DNA of 64,000 nt, from the NCBI GenBank assembly GCA_040772505.1, contig JAXGYA010000005.1, positions 131,557-195,556 on the forward strand, read 5' to 3'. This DNA comes from Mariniphaga sp040772505 (GTDB taxonomy: Bacteria > Bacteroidota > Bacteroidia > Bacteroidales > Prolixibacteraceae). Both the position numbers and the translations under genes were made by a program. Below the pieces are notes generated by a model that did not search any database, had not been told where the DNA came from, and saw nothing but the letters and a program-made list of their open reading frames with translations. Position 1 is the first letter of the stretch. Each line of letters starts with the position of its first letter. Below, piece after piece: positions 35,724-45,200 of this stretch.

Positions 35724-37526
35724 TTATCTTATCGTTTCCCTCGTCTCTCCACATTTCAACATCGCATCCCCGAAATAGGGATTGCGTATCTCTTCGGTTT
35801 CACTCAGCCAATAAGCGCCCTTATCGTTGTTTGCCATGGGGCAGTATTGGTAGTAAGCAGTTACGTTTCCTAAGCCGAACATTTTTACACTTTTGTAGAA
35901 AGCAAGATTAAACTGCACAAATTCCTGACGTTGTTTTTCAATATCACTCGATTTACTGATTGCATTTATTGTACTGTTCAATGTCTCTAATTGATCCATC
36001 CACATCATGTGTGCATCACCTTTAAGCAACCCCATATCCACCAATTTTAAAGCTGTGATTACATCTTTTGCTTCGTTAGCTACTTTTTTGGCATCGGTTT
36101 CTACAAAAGCATTTTTCATCACCAGATAAGCATTGTAAACTTTTGTTAGTTGCGCCTTAAAAGCCGGTGGGGTTGTTTCAGTGAGCGATTCAACCGGAGC
36201 GAAGCTTTCGCTTGCATCCTCCATTTCCGTTCCGCCGTGATCGTGCCCGGTCATGGCTGCACCGTCTTCGGGGTGCATCATGCTCGGTTTTCCGGCAAGT
36301 TGTGCGGCTGCATCGATGCTGAATGTACCGCTCACGGCAATTTCTTCACCTTCATCCAGACCGCTTTCAACCAGATAGCTGTTGCCCAAATCCGGGCCGA
36401 GGATAACTTCGCGCATCATAAAGTTCACTCCGGTTTCGGTTTCCGATTTAACATATACCAGCGAGCGTTTCCCGGTCCACATCACAGCAGTTTTTGGCAC
36501 CGAAAGATTACCGGCTTTTGCAGGCAGCCTGGCTTCCACTGTTCCTGAAGCAAACATTTCCGGCTTCAGCCTTAATCTGCTGTTTGCCATTTCAACCCGT
36601 GCTTTGGCTACCCGTGTTTTCGGATCAATTACCGGATCGAGGTAAGAGATTGTGCCGGCAAAGGTTTCTCCTGGAAGAGAAGCTACCGTAAACACAACCT
36701 TATCGCCTTTTTTAATCCAGGGCATATCCGATTCATAGACATCAAAAAGCAACCACACTTTTGAAAGGTCGGCAATTTGGTAAATTGCCTCTCCCCTTCG
36801 TATGTAATCGCCTAAGTTGACCATTTTTTGGGTTACATAGCCCGAAACATCTGCCTGCACATCAAAGGTTTCTTTGGTAGTTTTTGATTGCAAAATTTGC
36901 TCTATCTGCTTGTCGGTTAACTTCCAGTTTTTTAACTTCTCTTTAGCTGCAATTAAGAGTTGAGGTTGTGTTTCCGCCAATTTCTGAGCTTCAAAAAGTT
37001 CCTCCTGCGCAGTTACCAATTCGGGGGAATAAACCGATGCAATTACCTGACCCTTATTTACATAGTCGCCGGTAAAATTTACCAACAGGTTTTCAATTCT
37101 GCCGGGTATGTGCGAGGATTGGGAATAAACCAAACGCTCGTCGGATTGCACTTTGCCATTTAACCGCACGGATTTTAAAGGCTCAGTTTTCCCAACCAGA
37201 GCAGTGTGAACACTGGCTAATTGCATAGCCGTTTGCGACATGCTTATAGCCATCGGGTCTATATCGCCGTTGTGATCATCTTCCAACGGAATTAAATCCA
37301 TACCGCAGATGGGGCAATCGCCCGGCTCGTTTTGACGGATTTGCGGATGCATGGAGCAGGTCCAGATTTGTTGATGTGTTGATGTGTTGATTTGCTGATG
37401 TGTTGATTGGTTGATGTGTTGATTGGTGGATTCTGTGGATTGATGATTCCCCAACAAATATCCAATCAAACCTCCGATGACTAAAACAGCAATCAGAATC
37501 GCTATAATTTGTTTAATAGATTTCAT
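35724..37526 (-). CDS. CusB-like efflux adaptor with metal-binding and DUF3347 domains
   Basis: Periplasmic adaptor joining the RND pump and the outer-membrane channel. The 600 residues are, in order: an N-terminal membrane anchor (about 5-25), a variable Thr/His/Gln/Asn stretch (about 28-54), a heavy-metal-binding module (57-80, TCSMHPQ...CPICGMDLIP), membrane-fusion lipoyl/beta-barrel domains (about 115-400), a His/Asp/Met-rich linker (MMHPEDGAAMTGHDHGG), and a C-terminal DUF3347 domain (about 450-600, ending YCPMANNDKGAYWLSETEEIRNPYFG). The extra modules suggest metal capture and handover. It is followed by the free DUF3347 gene. Confidence 0.9.
   Translation of the reverse strand: MKSIKQIIAILIAVLVIGGLIGYLLGNHQSTESTNQHINQSTHQQINTSTHQQIWTCSMHPQIRQNEPGDCPICGMDLIPLEDDHNGDIDPMAISMSQTAMQLASVHTALVGKTEPLKSVRLNGKVQSDERLVYSQSSHIPGRIENLLVNFTGDYVNKGQVIASVYSPELVTAQEELFEAQKLAETQPQLLIAAKEKLKNWKLTDKQIEQILQSKTTKETFDVQADVSGYVTQKMVNLGDYIRRGEAIYQIADLSKVWLLFDVYESDMPWIKKGDKVVFTVASLPGETFAGTISYLDPVIDPKTRVAKARVEMANSRLRLKPEMFASGTVEARLPAKAGNLSVPKTAVMWTGKRSLVYVKSETETGVNFMMREVILGPDLGNSYLVESGLDEGEEIAVSGTFSIDAAAQLAGKPSMMHPEDGAAMTGHDHGGTEMEDASESFAPVESLTETTPPAFKAQLTKVYNAYLVMKNAFVETDAKKVANEAKDVITALKLVDMGLLKGDAHMMWMDQLETLNSTINAISKSSDIEKQRQEFVQFNLAFYKSVKMFGLGNVTAYYQYCPMANNDKGAYWLSETEEIRNPYFGDAMLKCGETRETIR
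37368..37428. repeat. TGTTGATG-type simple repeats inside the adaptor gene
   Basis: Imperfect repeats of TGTTGATG / TTGATTGG encode the variable stretch STNQHINQSTHQQINTST of the adaptor (minus strand: CAACACATC units). A similar repeat (CACATCA units) occurs between genes at 37918-37967. Confidence 0.6.
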
Positions 37527-37561
37527 TTTTATTCTTTTTTAATTTTGTAGATGATATTATT

Positions 37562-37885
37562 TTATTGAGTAACTTTTGAATGGATAGAATCATGTACTTC
37601 ATCCCGATTGGAGGAGGATGGATAACTTTTTGCACTTTCGCATAATAGAAGCCAGTAATCGGTCTCTATTGCTTCTTTATGGGCTATTTTAAGTTTATGA
37701 ATAAAATCAGCCCTGCTTTCACTGCTTTGTGCTTCCCGGACATTGGCTCCAATACTTGTTCCCGATCTTAAAAGTTGACGTGCTATCACATATTTCCGTT
37801 CGCTTTCTAACAATTCCGAATATTCAATTATCTCCAAAGCAAATTCAAAGCTTAAATCCAAAATCTCATTTTTACGTTCCTTCAT
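37562..37885 (-). CDS. Four-helix-bundle protein (23S rRNA intervening-sequence family)
   Basis: A 107-residue helical protein of the family found in 23S rRNA intervening sequences: SFEFALEIIEYSELL, QLLRSGTSIGANVREAQSSESRADFIHKLKIAHKEA and ETDYWLLLC are characteristic. It is inserted between the outer-membrane channel and the adaptor gene and has no known part in metal export. The C-terminus after SYPSSS is short and unlike the usual ending, so it may be slightly truncated. Function is unknown. Confidence 0.85.
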   Translation of the reverse strand: MKERKNEILDLSFEFALEIIEYSELLESERKYVIARQLLRSGTSIGANVREAQSSESRADFIHKLKIAHKEAIETDYWLLLCESAKSYPSSSNRDEVHDSIHSKVTQ

Positions 37886-37917
37886 TATTATTATTTTTTC
37901 GTGTTCATCTTAATTTT

Positions 37918-37967
37918 TCACATCACCACATCATCAAATCAGCACATCACCACATCACCACATCAAT
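37918..37967. repeat. CACATCA-type simple repeat
   Basis: About seven imperfect copies of CACATCA/CACATCACC lie between the TolC-like gene and the four-helix-bundle gene. They resemble, in the opposite strand sense, the repeats in the adaptor gene at 37368-37428. Confidence 0.6.
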
Positions 37968-39189
37968 ACTCATAAGCCATAATATATTTCAACTTAGCCA
38001 TCTCAATCTGATATTGTACTTCTGCAGTGGCTTTCATTTGTTCGTATTTCAGCAGTTGTTGTTGCATGCGCAAAACTTCCTCAAATTGCTCTCCCGAATT
38101 GCTGTAGGCGCTAAACAAGAGATTAAGTGCCTGCTTCGATACCCGCGTTTGCTGGTCGTATAGTTCAATCAATTGTTGTTGGCGCTGGAGTTCGAACCAG
38201 GTTGTTTCGTAATTAGAGATAAGCATATTTGCGGTTTCCTCTTTTTGCAGAGAGTAACTTTCCTGCATCAGTTGCGCCTCTTTTTCGGCCGCTTTGTATT
38301 TCTTCCTGAAAATGGGAATGCTCACTGAAACCATTGGCATCAGCACATCTTTTCCGTTGTCGGTCATACCGCCGTTGGAGTTTTTGTCCATGAACATATA
38401 TTCCAGACCAACACCCAATTTGGGCAAGCCTTGTTTTTGCGCTGCTATTTCGCTTGCCTTGCTTGCCTGCACTTTCAATTCAAGCGCATCTAAAAGTGGG
38501 TTTTCCGCCAGCAGAGAATCCTTCCGGATTTTGTTCTCCACGAATTCAATTTTCAGGGAATCGGCAATTTCAACTTCTGCACTTTCGTCTCTGTTAAGCA
38601 GTTTGTTGAAAGTGGCAACCAGAGGTTTTTCTTTCTGGTTGAGGATTTCGAGATTAGTCGCGGCGTCTTTCAGCATAATATCCACGCGTAAAACATCGAC
38701 CATGGGAGCCATCCCGTTTTTGAATTTTGTGTTGGCAACGGATTTGTAAGCTTCCAGAATTTCGATGTTTTCCCGCTCAATCCGCTGCCAGCGGTTCAAC
38801 TCGAAGAGAGGATAGAATGCGGCTGAAACTTGAAAAAACAGTTGATTCCGGGCATCTAAAAACGCCTGGTATTTAGCTTCTGCCATTAAAGCCGCGGCAT
38901 CGCCCTGCGCTTCCAAAGTCCCAAACCAGGGAAACATCTGACTGACAGACAGTGTTGCCCGTTGCGAGCCCATTTTCGGAATAAAATAGCCGAACGAAAA
39001 AGTGGGATCGAGAAGGGAACTCACCTGCGGCACTTTTTGCATGGCTGCTTCAAACTCCTTGAATTTGGCTTGCAGACCGGGGTTGTTTTGAGAAGCTATT
39101 TTAAAATAATCTTGCAAAGACTGGGCATTCCCCTCGTAACCTGAGATCAGGGAAATAAATAAAAATAGGTTGAGATATAGCGTTTTCAT
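37963..39189 (-). CDS. TolC/CusC-like outer-membrane efflux protein
   Basis: A 408-residue outer-membrane channel of the metal exporter. It has a signal peptide (about 1-22, ending YEGNAQ), then two OMF repeats of long helices with LDPTFSFGYFIPKMGSQRATLSVSQMFPW and KLGVGLEYMFMDKNSNGG, typical of the Bacteroidota CusC-like group. It overlaps the preceding four-helix-bundle gene by 4 nt (ATGA). It would complete a tripartite pump with the adaptor and the CusA-like protein. Confidence 0.88.
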   Translation of the reverse strand: MKTLYLNLFLFISLISGYEGNAQSLQDYFKIASQNNPGLQAKFKEFEAAMQKVPQVSSLLDPTFSFGYFIPKMGSQRATLSVSQMFPWFGTLEAQGDAAALMAEAKYQAFLDARNQLFFQVSAAFYPLFELNRWQRIERENIEILEAYKSVANTKFKNGMAPMVDVLRVDIMLKDAATNLEILNQKEKPLVATFNKLLNRDESAEVEIADSLKIEFVENKIRKDSLLAENPLLDALELKVQASKASEIAAQKQGLPKLGVGLEYMFMDKNSNGGMTDNGKDVLMPMVSVSIPIFRKKYKAAEKEAQLMQESYSLQKEETANMLISNYETTWFELQRQQQLIELYDQQTRVSKQALNLLFSAYSNSGEQFEEVLRMQQQLLKYEQMKATAEVQYQIEMAKLKYIMAYEY

Positions 39190-39572
39190 TTGTTTTGTGC
39201 ATTTTTATAAGTTACCGAAATAAAATTGTTTAATTTTATTTCCAGAGAATCATGTATTTGTTTTAGCTCGTCAAAAGTTGCCACATCAATTATTTTTCGT
39301 TCCAGCATTAATTCAGCCCAATGCTGAATTGCTTCAGATAAAGAACCCCGGGAAAAATGATAGAAACGTATCTTTTCCAGATAATGAAATCTAGCGTATC
39401 CTTCAGCTATGTTGGCACCAATAGAATCTGTTGCCCTTAGAAACTGATCTCCAATTATTTTCTTTTGTTCAAAAGTTAGATCGGAAAAGATGTTCCATGC
39501 AATGGTTGATAGTTGTCGAGCCATTTGATAAACAACCAGACCTTTAAGCGGAATAAATTTAGACGTCTTCAT
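39186..39572 (-). CDS. Second four-helix-bundle protein (23S rRNA intervening-sequence family)
   Basis: A 128-residue helical protein with family patterns VVYQMARQLSTIAWNI, IGDQFLRATDSIGANIAEGYAR and KIRFYHFSRGSLSEAIQHW. It is clearly divergent from the copy at 37562-37885, so the two are separate arrivals rather than a recent duplication. It overlaps the TolC-like gene by 4 nt and follows the CusA-like gene by 111 bp. No function is established. Confidence 0.85.
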   Translation of the reverse strand: MKTSKFIPLKGLVVYQMARQLSTIAWNIFSDLTFEQKKIIGDQFLRATDSIGANIAEGYARFHYLEKIRFYHFSRGSLSEAIQHWAELMLERKIIDVATFDELKQIHDSLEIKLNNFISVTYKNAQNK

Positions 39573-39683
39573 TTTTTAGAAATTTTAAGTTATAGAAGAT
39601 CTCCTTAAGTTAAATAAAATCAACCTAATGATTGGGATCTCCATATTTCAACTTATTATCAAAATATTTCCATTGTATTTTCT

Positions 39684-42600
39684 TTATTTTTCCTTCCCAA
39701 TCTTCCCCTCTTCCCTCCAGCTATAAAGCACCGGCACGATAAAATAGGTGATTGCTGCAAAAATCATCCCTCCAAAAGCCGGAATTGCCATAGGAATCAT
39801 GATGTCTGCACCCCGTCCGGTAGAGGTAAGGATGGGTAGCAGCGCGATTATGGTTGTTGCCGAGGTCATTGCGGCAGGCCGGATTCTACGGTAGCCCGCT
39901 TCCACCACAGCCGCCCGTATTCCTTTCAGGTTATCGGCTTTATTTCGGGCGAAGCTTTGATCCAAGTAAGTAGCCATTAAAACACCGTCATCGGTAGCTA
40001 TGCCGAAGAGGGCGATAAAGCCGACCCAAACTGCCACGCTCAGATTTATTGTGTGCATTTGGAACAGCTCCCGAATGTTGGTGCCGAAGATGGAGAAATC
40101 AACAAACCAGCCCTGCCCGTAGAGCCATATCATCATAAAACCTCCGCTAAAAGCCATTGCAATGCCCGAGAAAACCATCAGCGAAGTGGAGACTGACTTA
40201 AACTGGAAGTAGAGAATCAGAAACACAATCACCAAAACCAACGGCACAATTATGGAGAGACGCTTTTCAGCCCGCACCTGATTTTCGTAACTGCCCGAGA
40301 ATTTGTAACTCACTCCGGCCGGAACGTTTAAATCCCCGGAATCAATACGGGCTTGTATCGCAACCCGTGCATCGTTGACCACGGTTACTTCGGAAAAACC
40401 CTCCCGTTTGTCGAATAAAACGTAACCCACCAAAAATGTCTCCTCACTTTTAATGGCCTGGGGCCCTCTAACGTATTCAAAATCTACAATTTGGGAGATA
40501 GGTATTTGAGCTCCAGTTGGTGTAGGGATCAGAATTTTACTTAGCGATTCGGGGTTGTCCCGAAGTTCGCGCGGGTAGCGCACCCGTACCGGGAAACGTT
40601 CGCGGCCTTCAACCGTGGAAGTAATTTTCATTCCTCCAATAGCTGTTTCAATGACTTGTTGCACATCTTCTATATTCAACCCGTAACGAGAAATCTCATC
40701 ACGGTTAATATTCAGATGCAGGTAGGGTTTTCCCACAATCCGGTCGGCAAAAACTGCCTCGGCTTTTACCGAAGGCACTTCTTTCAATACCTCTTCCAAC
40801 TGCATCCCAAATGCTTCAATCGTTGGCAGATCGGGTCCATATACCTTAATGCCCATGGGAGCGCGCATGCCGGTTTGCAGCATTACCAAACGGGTTTCAA
40901 TGGGTTGCAATTTCGGGGCAGAAGTTACGCCCGGAATTTTTGCCACTTTCACAATTTCATCCCAAATATCATCGGGCGATTTGATTTCCGGTCGCCAATT
41001 GCGGTAATAATTCCCTTTGATATCCGGTATCAATTCCTGAAGAGTTACCCCACTGTGTAAGGCTTCTGTATTGGTAAGCGTATCTCCGTTGGTCAATATA
41101 AACCGGTCGTTTTTATCAACTTTAAACCTTACCCGGTGCCCTTTTTCGTTGAGCATGTATTCAGGCCGGTAGTTAATAACGTTTTCGTACATGGAGATGG
41201 GTGCAGGGTCTAAAGCAGACTCTACCCTTCCTAATTTTCCTACCGTAAGTTCAACTTCCGGAATGTTGGTCAACAACATATCCAATTGTCCCAGAACTTT
41301 GCGGTTGTATTCAAACCCTGAATGAGGCATGGAAGTAGGCATCAGCAGAAAGCTTCCTTCGTTGAGCGAAGGCATGAATTCTTTCCCGATTGCGGGGAAT
41401 GTGTGGGTTAATCCCGACCACACTTTGGTGGTACGGATATTCCACCCAAGCCCGTCGAAACCTTTGGCAACAAAACCAAAAACGGTACTGAATCCCATCC
41501 AGGTAACTGCTCCGAAAAGAATTAAAAAAGAGGGTATCAAAAGGAATGTGACTTTATTGTTCAAACACCAGCGGAGTATCGGCTTATAGAAATATTCGAG
41601 GATGATAAAAAACCCTAATATAATCATTACAAGCAGTGCAACGAACAGCACATTTGTCACCAGGCTTTTAGCTGCTCCTAATGGCAACCAGTATTTAGCC
41701 AGCAACCAGATAACCCCAATAACCACAATTATGACTTCAGCATACTCGAGTAACCAAGAAGCAAATAACAGCATTCGTTGCTTCACTACTGAAGTGGTTG
41801 AAGCGGGACTTTTGCCCGTTTCTGGTTTTTTTTCCCCAAAAAACAAGCGTTTCCCGCGGAATGTTTTCACTACCCCGACAAGGCCAAACGCAAGTAAAAT
41901 CAATCCGCCCCAGGTTTGTCCGGCAATAAGGGCGGCAATTCCGATAGGGATAAGCGCAATGCTCAGCCACTTTCTGATTTTTTCATTCTTAATTTTTGCA
42001 CCAAAAAACCAATGCGCCAGCGTGGGCATAATAAATAATGAAATGATAAGTGCAGCAATCAATGCAAATGTTTTGGTAAACGCCAGAGGCCCGAAAAGTT
42101 TGCCTTCGGCGGCCTGCATGGTAAACACCGGGATAAAACTGACAACGGTGGTTGAAACTGCAGTAAGTATTGCAGAACTTACTTCGGAAGCTCCGTTATA
42201 AATGGTAGTTATGAGTTTCTGTTCAGGGGGTGCCTCGTCAATGTGTTTGATGATGTTCTCTGACAGGATTATACCCAGGTCAACCATCGTACCAATAGCA
42301 ATGGCAATACCCGACAATGCCACAATGTTGGCATCGACATGGAAATAACGCATGGCAATAAAAACCATGAGCACGGCGATGGGAAGCAAACTGGAAATTA
42401 AAAAAGAAGCCCTAAGGTTGAACACCATAACGATGACCACCAAAATAACGATCAGAATTTGAAGTGAAATGGCTTCTTCCAACGTTCCAAGGGTTTCTTG
42501 AATAAGCCCGGATCGGTCGTAAAATGGAACGATGGTTAACTGGCTTTCTACGCCATTGGGCAAAGTTTTTTTGGGCAGCCCGGGCGAAATTTCTTTTATT

Positions 42601-43568
42601 TTATCTTTTACGTTGTTGATGACCTGCAAGGGGTTCGCTCCATAGCGGGCAACCACCACGCCCCCAACTACCTCAGCGCCATCTTTATCGAGTGCGCCTC
42701 TCCGGGTAGCGGGACCCAACGAAACCACACCAATATCCTTAATGCGGATGGGGACATTTTCCTGTACGGCAACGACAGCTTTTTCAATGTCTTCGGTTTT
42801 TTTGACATAACCCAATCCGCGCACCAGGTACTCTGCCTGATTTATTTCGATGGTTTTGGCACCTACATCTCTGTTCGATTTTTGCACCGCCTCCATTACT
42901 TTGTGAAGCGGGATATCATATGCCTTCAGCGCATCGGGGTTTACGTCAATTTGGTACTCCTGCACAAATCCGCCAATGGAAGCCACCTCCGAAACACCTT
43001 CGGTAGCATTCAATCCATATTTCACATAAAAATCTTGTACGGTACGTATTTCGTGCAAATCCCAGCCTCCTGTGGGATTTCCCTCTTTGTCGCGCCCTTC
43101 GATGGTGTACCAGTAAACTTGTCCTAACGCAGTAGCATCAGGTCCAAGCGCAGGTTGCACCCCCTCGGGTAACAACCCGGCTGGCAATGAACTCAGTTTT
43201 TCCAATATTCGCGATCGCGACCAGTAAAATTCAATATCTTCAGAGAAAATAACGAAAATGCTGGAAAAGCCGAAAATAGATGAACTACGGACAGATTGTA
43301 CACCCGGGATACCTAATAAATAAGTGGTGAGCGGATACGAGATCTGATCTTCAATATCCTGTGGCGAGCGCCCCATCCACTCGGTAAACACAATTTGCTG
43401 GTTTTCACCAATATCAGGTATTGCATCTACCGGAACCGGGTCTTTTGGCAAAATTCCCGTGTCCCAGCCAAAGGGCGAGGTTACAATTCCCCAACTTACA
43501 AACAGAATAAGTACAAGCGTTGTAACCAACTTATTCTCAAGAAAAAAACGGATAATTTTATTTAACAT
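39684..43568 (-). CDS. CusA/CzcA-type heavy-metal RND pump with a large membrane insertion
   Basis: Proton-driven metal exporter of the inner membrane. It opens FFLENKLVTTLVLILFVSWG and PVDAIPDIGENQQIVFTEWMGRS, and has the periplasmic metal-path block FMPSLNEGSFLLMPTSMPHSG, as in CusA. At 1294 residues it is about 250 longer than usual. The extra length lies at about 520-730, between the sixth membrane helix and the FMPSLNEGSF loop, and holds several additional hydrophobic helices plus a basic loop (RGKRLFFGEKKPETGKS). Such enlarged CusA proteins are known in Bacteroidota. It lies 89 bp after the HYC_CC_PP gene. Confidence 0.93.
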   Translation of the reverse strand: MLNKIIRFFLENKLVTTLVLILFVSWGIVTSPFGWDTGILPKDPVPVDAIPDIGENQQIVFTEWMGRSPQDIEDQISYPLTTYLLGIPGVQSVRSSSIFGFSSIFVIFSEDIEFYWSRSRILEKLSSLPAGLLPEGVQPALGPDATALGQVYWYTIEGRDKEGNPTGGWDLHEIRTVQDFYVKYGLNATEGVSEVASIGGFVQEYQIDVNPDALKAYDIPLHKVMEAVQKSNRDVGAKTIEINQAEYLVRGLGYVKKTEDIEKAVVAVQENVPIRIKDIGVVSLGPATRRGALDKDGAEVVGGVVVARYGANPLQVINNVKDKIKEISPGLPKKTLPNGVESQLTIVPFYDRSGLIQETLGTLEEAISLQILIVILVVIVMVFNLRASFLISSLLPIAVLMVFIAMRYFHVDANIVALSGIAIAIGTMVDLGIILSENIIKHIDEAPPEQKLITTIYNGASEVSSAILTAVSTTVVSFIPVFTMQAAEGKLFGPLAFTKTFALIAALIISLFIMPTLAHWFFGAKIKNEKIRKWLSIALIPIGIAALIAGQTWGGLILLAFGLVGVVKTFRGKRLFFGEKKPETGKSPASTTSVVKQRMLLFASWLLEYAEVIIVVIGVIWLLAKYWLPLGAAKSLVTNVLFVALLVMIILGFFIILEYFYKPILRWCLNNKVTFLLIPSFLILFGAVTWMGFSTVFGFVAKGFDGLGWNIRTTKVWSGLTHTFPAIGKEFMPSLNEGSFLLMPTSMPHSGFEYNRKVLGQLDMLLTNIPEVELTVGKLGRVESALDPAPISMYENVINYRPEYMLNEKGHRVRFKVDKNDRFILTNGDTLTNTEALHSGVTLQELIPDIKGNYYRNWRPEIKSPDDIWDEIVKVAKIPGVTSAPKLQPIETRLVMLQTGMRAPMGIKVYGPDLPTIEAFGMQLEEVLKEVPSVKAEAVFADRIVGKPYLHLNINRDEISRYGLNIEDVQQVIETAIGGMKITSTVEGRERFPVRVRYPRELRDNPESLSKILIPTPTGAQIPISQIVDFEYVRGPQAIKSEETFLVGYVLFDKREGFSEVTVVNDARVAIQARIDSGDLNVPAGVSYKFSGSYENQVRAEKRLSIIVPLVLVIVFLILYFQFKSVSTSLMVFSGIAMAFSGGFMMIWLYGQGWFVDFSIFGTNIRELFQMHTINLSVAVWVGFIALFGIATDDGVLMATYLDQSFARNKADNLKGIRAAVVEAGYRRIRPAAMTSATTIIALLPILTSTGRGADIMIPMAIPAFGGMIFAAITYFIVPVLYSWREEGKIGKEK

Positions 43569-43657
43569 GTAATTTCAATTATGAGTTTTATAATGATTAA
43601 TGAAGTACATAAAGGGTTTTCGCACATCACAAAAAGCCCTTGCTTATCATAATAAAA

Positions 43658-44032
43658 TCATAAAAGATATACCTGCTTCAGAGAAAGTGTTTTTTGGATG
43701 GGTAGTAAGGGGGGCGTTTCAATAAAGTTCAGCGCTGCAACATCCGTTTCAGGGTTATTTAATAATTCCACAGTGAACAGGTCATTTCCCCATAAATCAA
43801 GTTCTGACAGATCGGGGATGGTTGGATTTGCGGGTATTGAAAAATCCTCTTTAAGCTGATATACCTGTGTTTCGTTGTGGCAGCAATTGTCCATGTCACA
43901 GCAGGAATCATTGTCACTGAATACCGAAACAGAAACCAGACTTTCTTCGCAATAATGTTTCGACACAGCCATTCCTATTGTTGAAACCAACAATACAAGA
44001 GATAAGATAATATGACTGATTCTTTTTAACAT
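43658..44032 (-). CDS. HYC_CC_PP family small secreted protein
   Basis: A 124-residue exported protein with a signal peptide and the pattern that names the family: SKHYCEESL, then SCCDMDNCCHNE, and a proline-rich end (ETPPLLP). The Cys and His pairs suggest copper binding. The start is the ATG at 44032; a GTG one codon upstream is equally open. It is the first gene of the minus-strand metal cluster. Confidence 0.75.
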   Translation of the reverse strand: MLKRISHIILSLVLLVSTIGMAVSKHYCEESLVSVSVFSDNDSCCDMDNCCHNETQVYQLKEDFSIPANPTIPDLSELDLWGNDLFTVELLNNPETDVAALNFIETPPLLPIQKTLSLKQVYLL

Positions 44033-44081
44033 CACAGCAAATGAAACAAATAAATTCTAAAAATGTTCTTTTCGAATAATT

Positions 44082-44460
44082 TTAATGTGGCAAATGACCA
44101 TTAAATAAAAAAACTACGTGCTTGTTTAGCACTAAACAATACAAACGTAAATTTTCAACAGGAATTTCAAACACCTGCATTTGTTTCGCCGGTGGGGGTA
44201 AGGCATGTACATCGGCTGTAATAGATTCATTTCTGAATAATTGTTTTTTTGCTCCAATGTTTTCTCCGATTTCTTCAATCCAAACCAACAGATTCGAGAG
44301 GTCTTCTTATACTTCCTCTATCTCCTACATACGGTTTAAAAAGTCAAAAAACTCATTGACATCTTTTTCTTATCCATCTTCTTCTAAATGAACGGTATAG
44401 TATTTTACAATGTCAAATTGAAATTCTTCCAATCGTTTTATGTGTACAAATATATTCACA
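44082..44460 (-). pseudogene. Conserved hypothetical protein broken by three stop codons
   Basis: One minus-strand frame reads RLEEFQFDIVKYYTVHLEE, then EKDVNEFFDFLNRM, EIEEV, and finally NLLVWIEEIGENIGAKKQLF and ALPPPAKQMQVFEIPVENL, ending at 44082. It is interrupted by stops at 44370-44372, 44325-44327 and 44307-44309, all in register. The pieces read as one protein of a Bacteroidota hypothetical family that I cannot name with certainty; the ALPPPxxxMQV...LRLYCL pattern is reminiscent of small toxin-like proteins. The start is uncertain (a GTG at 44460 is possible) and the C-terminus looks cut short. Confidence 0.5.
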
Positions 44461-44521
44461 TTTATGCTAATTTTATCAACAATTACCAATTTTTTTGTAA
44501 ATTACTGATTTTAAAAATAAA

Positions 44522-45196
44522 ATGGAAATATTATTGATTGAAGATGACAAAAGAATCAGCGATTTCTTAGTTCGCGGATTAACAGAAAATCAGTTTTCAG
44601 TCACATTGGCAGAGTCTGCTGAAGAAGCAAGGGATCTGTTAAATGATAAAGAGTGGGATATTTTTCTTCTCGACATCATGCTGCCCGGAATGGATGGAGT
44701 TGAGTTTACCAAAATGCTTCGTTATAAGAATAACAAGACACCTATACTGATTTTGAGTGCTTTAAGTGGAGTAGATGACATTATAAAATTACTCGATACG
44801 GGCGCTGATGATTATTTAGTAAAACCTTTCCATTTCCCTGAGCTGATATCAAGAATCAATGCCCTGATAAGAAGACATCATCAGAAATATTCAGCAGAAT
44901 CGAATCTGATTGAATTTGCATACATTAAGATAAATAAGGATAATTATTCAGTGAGCATTGACAATCAAAAAGTGGAACTTTCAGCAACTGAATATAAATT
45001 GTTGAACTTATTAATTGATAATCAGAACAAAGCGCTATCAAGAACACGCATTTTAGACTCAGTTTGGGGAATAAATTATCAGAATAACACTAACATTGTA
45101 GATGTTTATATTTCGTATTTGCGCTCTAAAGTTGAAAAACCGGAACATAAAATCATACATACTATTAAAGGAGTTGGTTATATGGCTAAAGCATAG
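44522..45196 (+). CDS. OmpR-family response regulator
   Basis: A 224-residue regulator: receiver domain with acidic pocket EDD (7-9), phosphorylation site Asp51 (FLLDIMLPGMDG) and VKPF lysine near 101, then a winged-helix DNA-binding domain (about 128-224, TEYKLLNLLIDNQNKALSRTRIL, VDVYISYLRSKV). It forms a pair with the histidine kinase that starts 4 bp after its stop. Because both are next to a metal-export operon, it probably activates the 46555-52177 genes, as CusR or CzcR does. That is inferred. Confidence 0.93.
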   Translation: MEILLIEDDKRISDFLVRGLTENQFSVTLAESAEEARDLLNDKEWDIFLLDIMLPGMDGVEFTKMLRYKNNKTPILILSALSGVDDIIKLLDTGADDYLVKPFHFPELISRINALIRRHHQKYSAESNLIEFAYIKINKDNYSVSIDNQKVELSATEYKLLNLLIDNQNKALSRTRILDSVWGINYQNNTNIVDVYISYLRSKVEKPEHKIIHTIKGVGYMAKA

Positions 45197-45200
45197 AAAC

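Noticed and set aside
44122..44391. Plus-strand 89-codon frame before the response regulator
   Set aside because: It lies opposite the broken hypothetical gene, whose minus-strand translation is the recognisable one.
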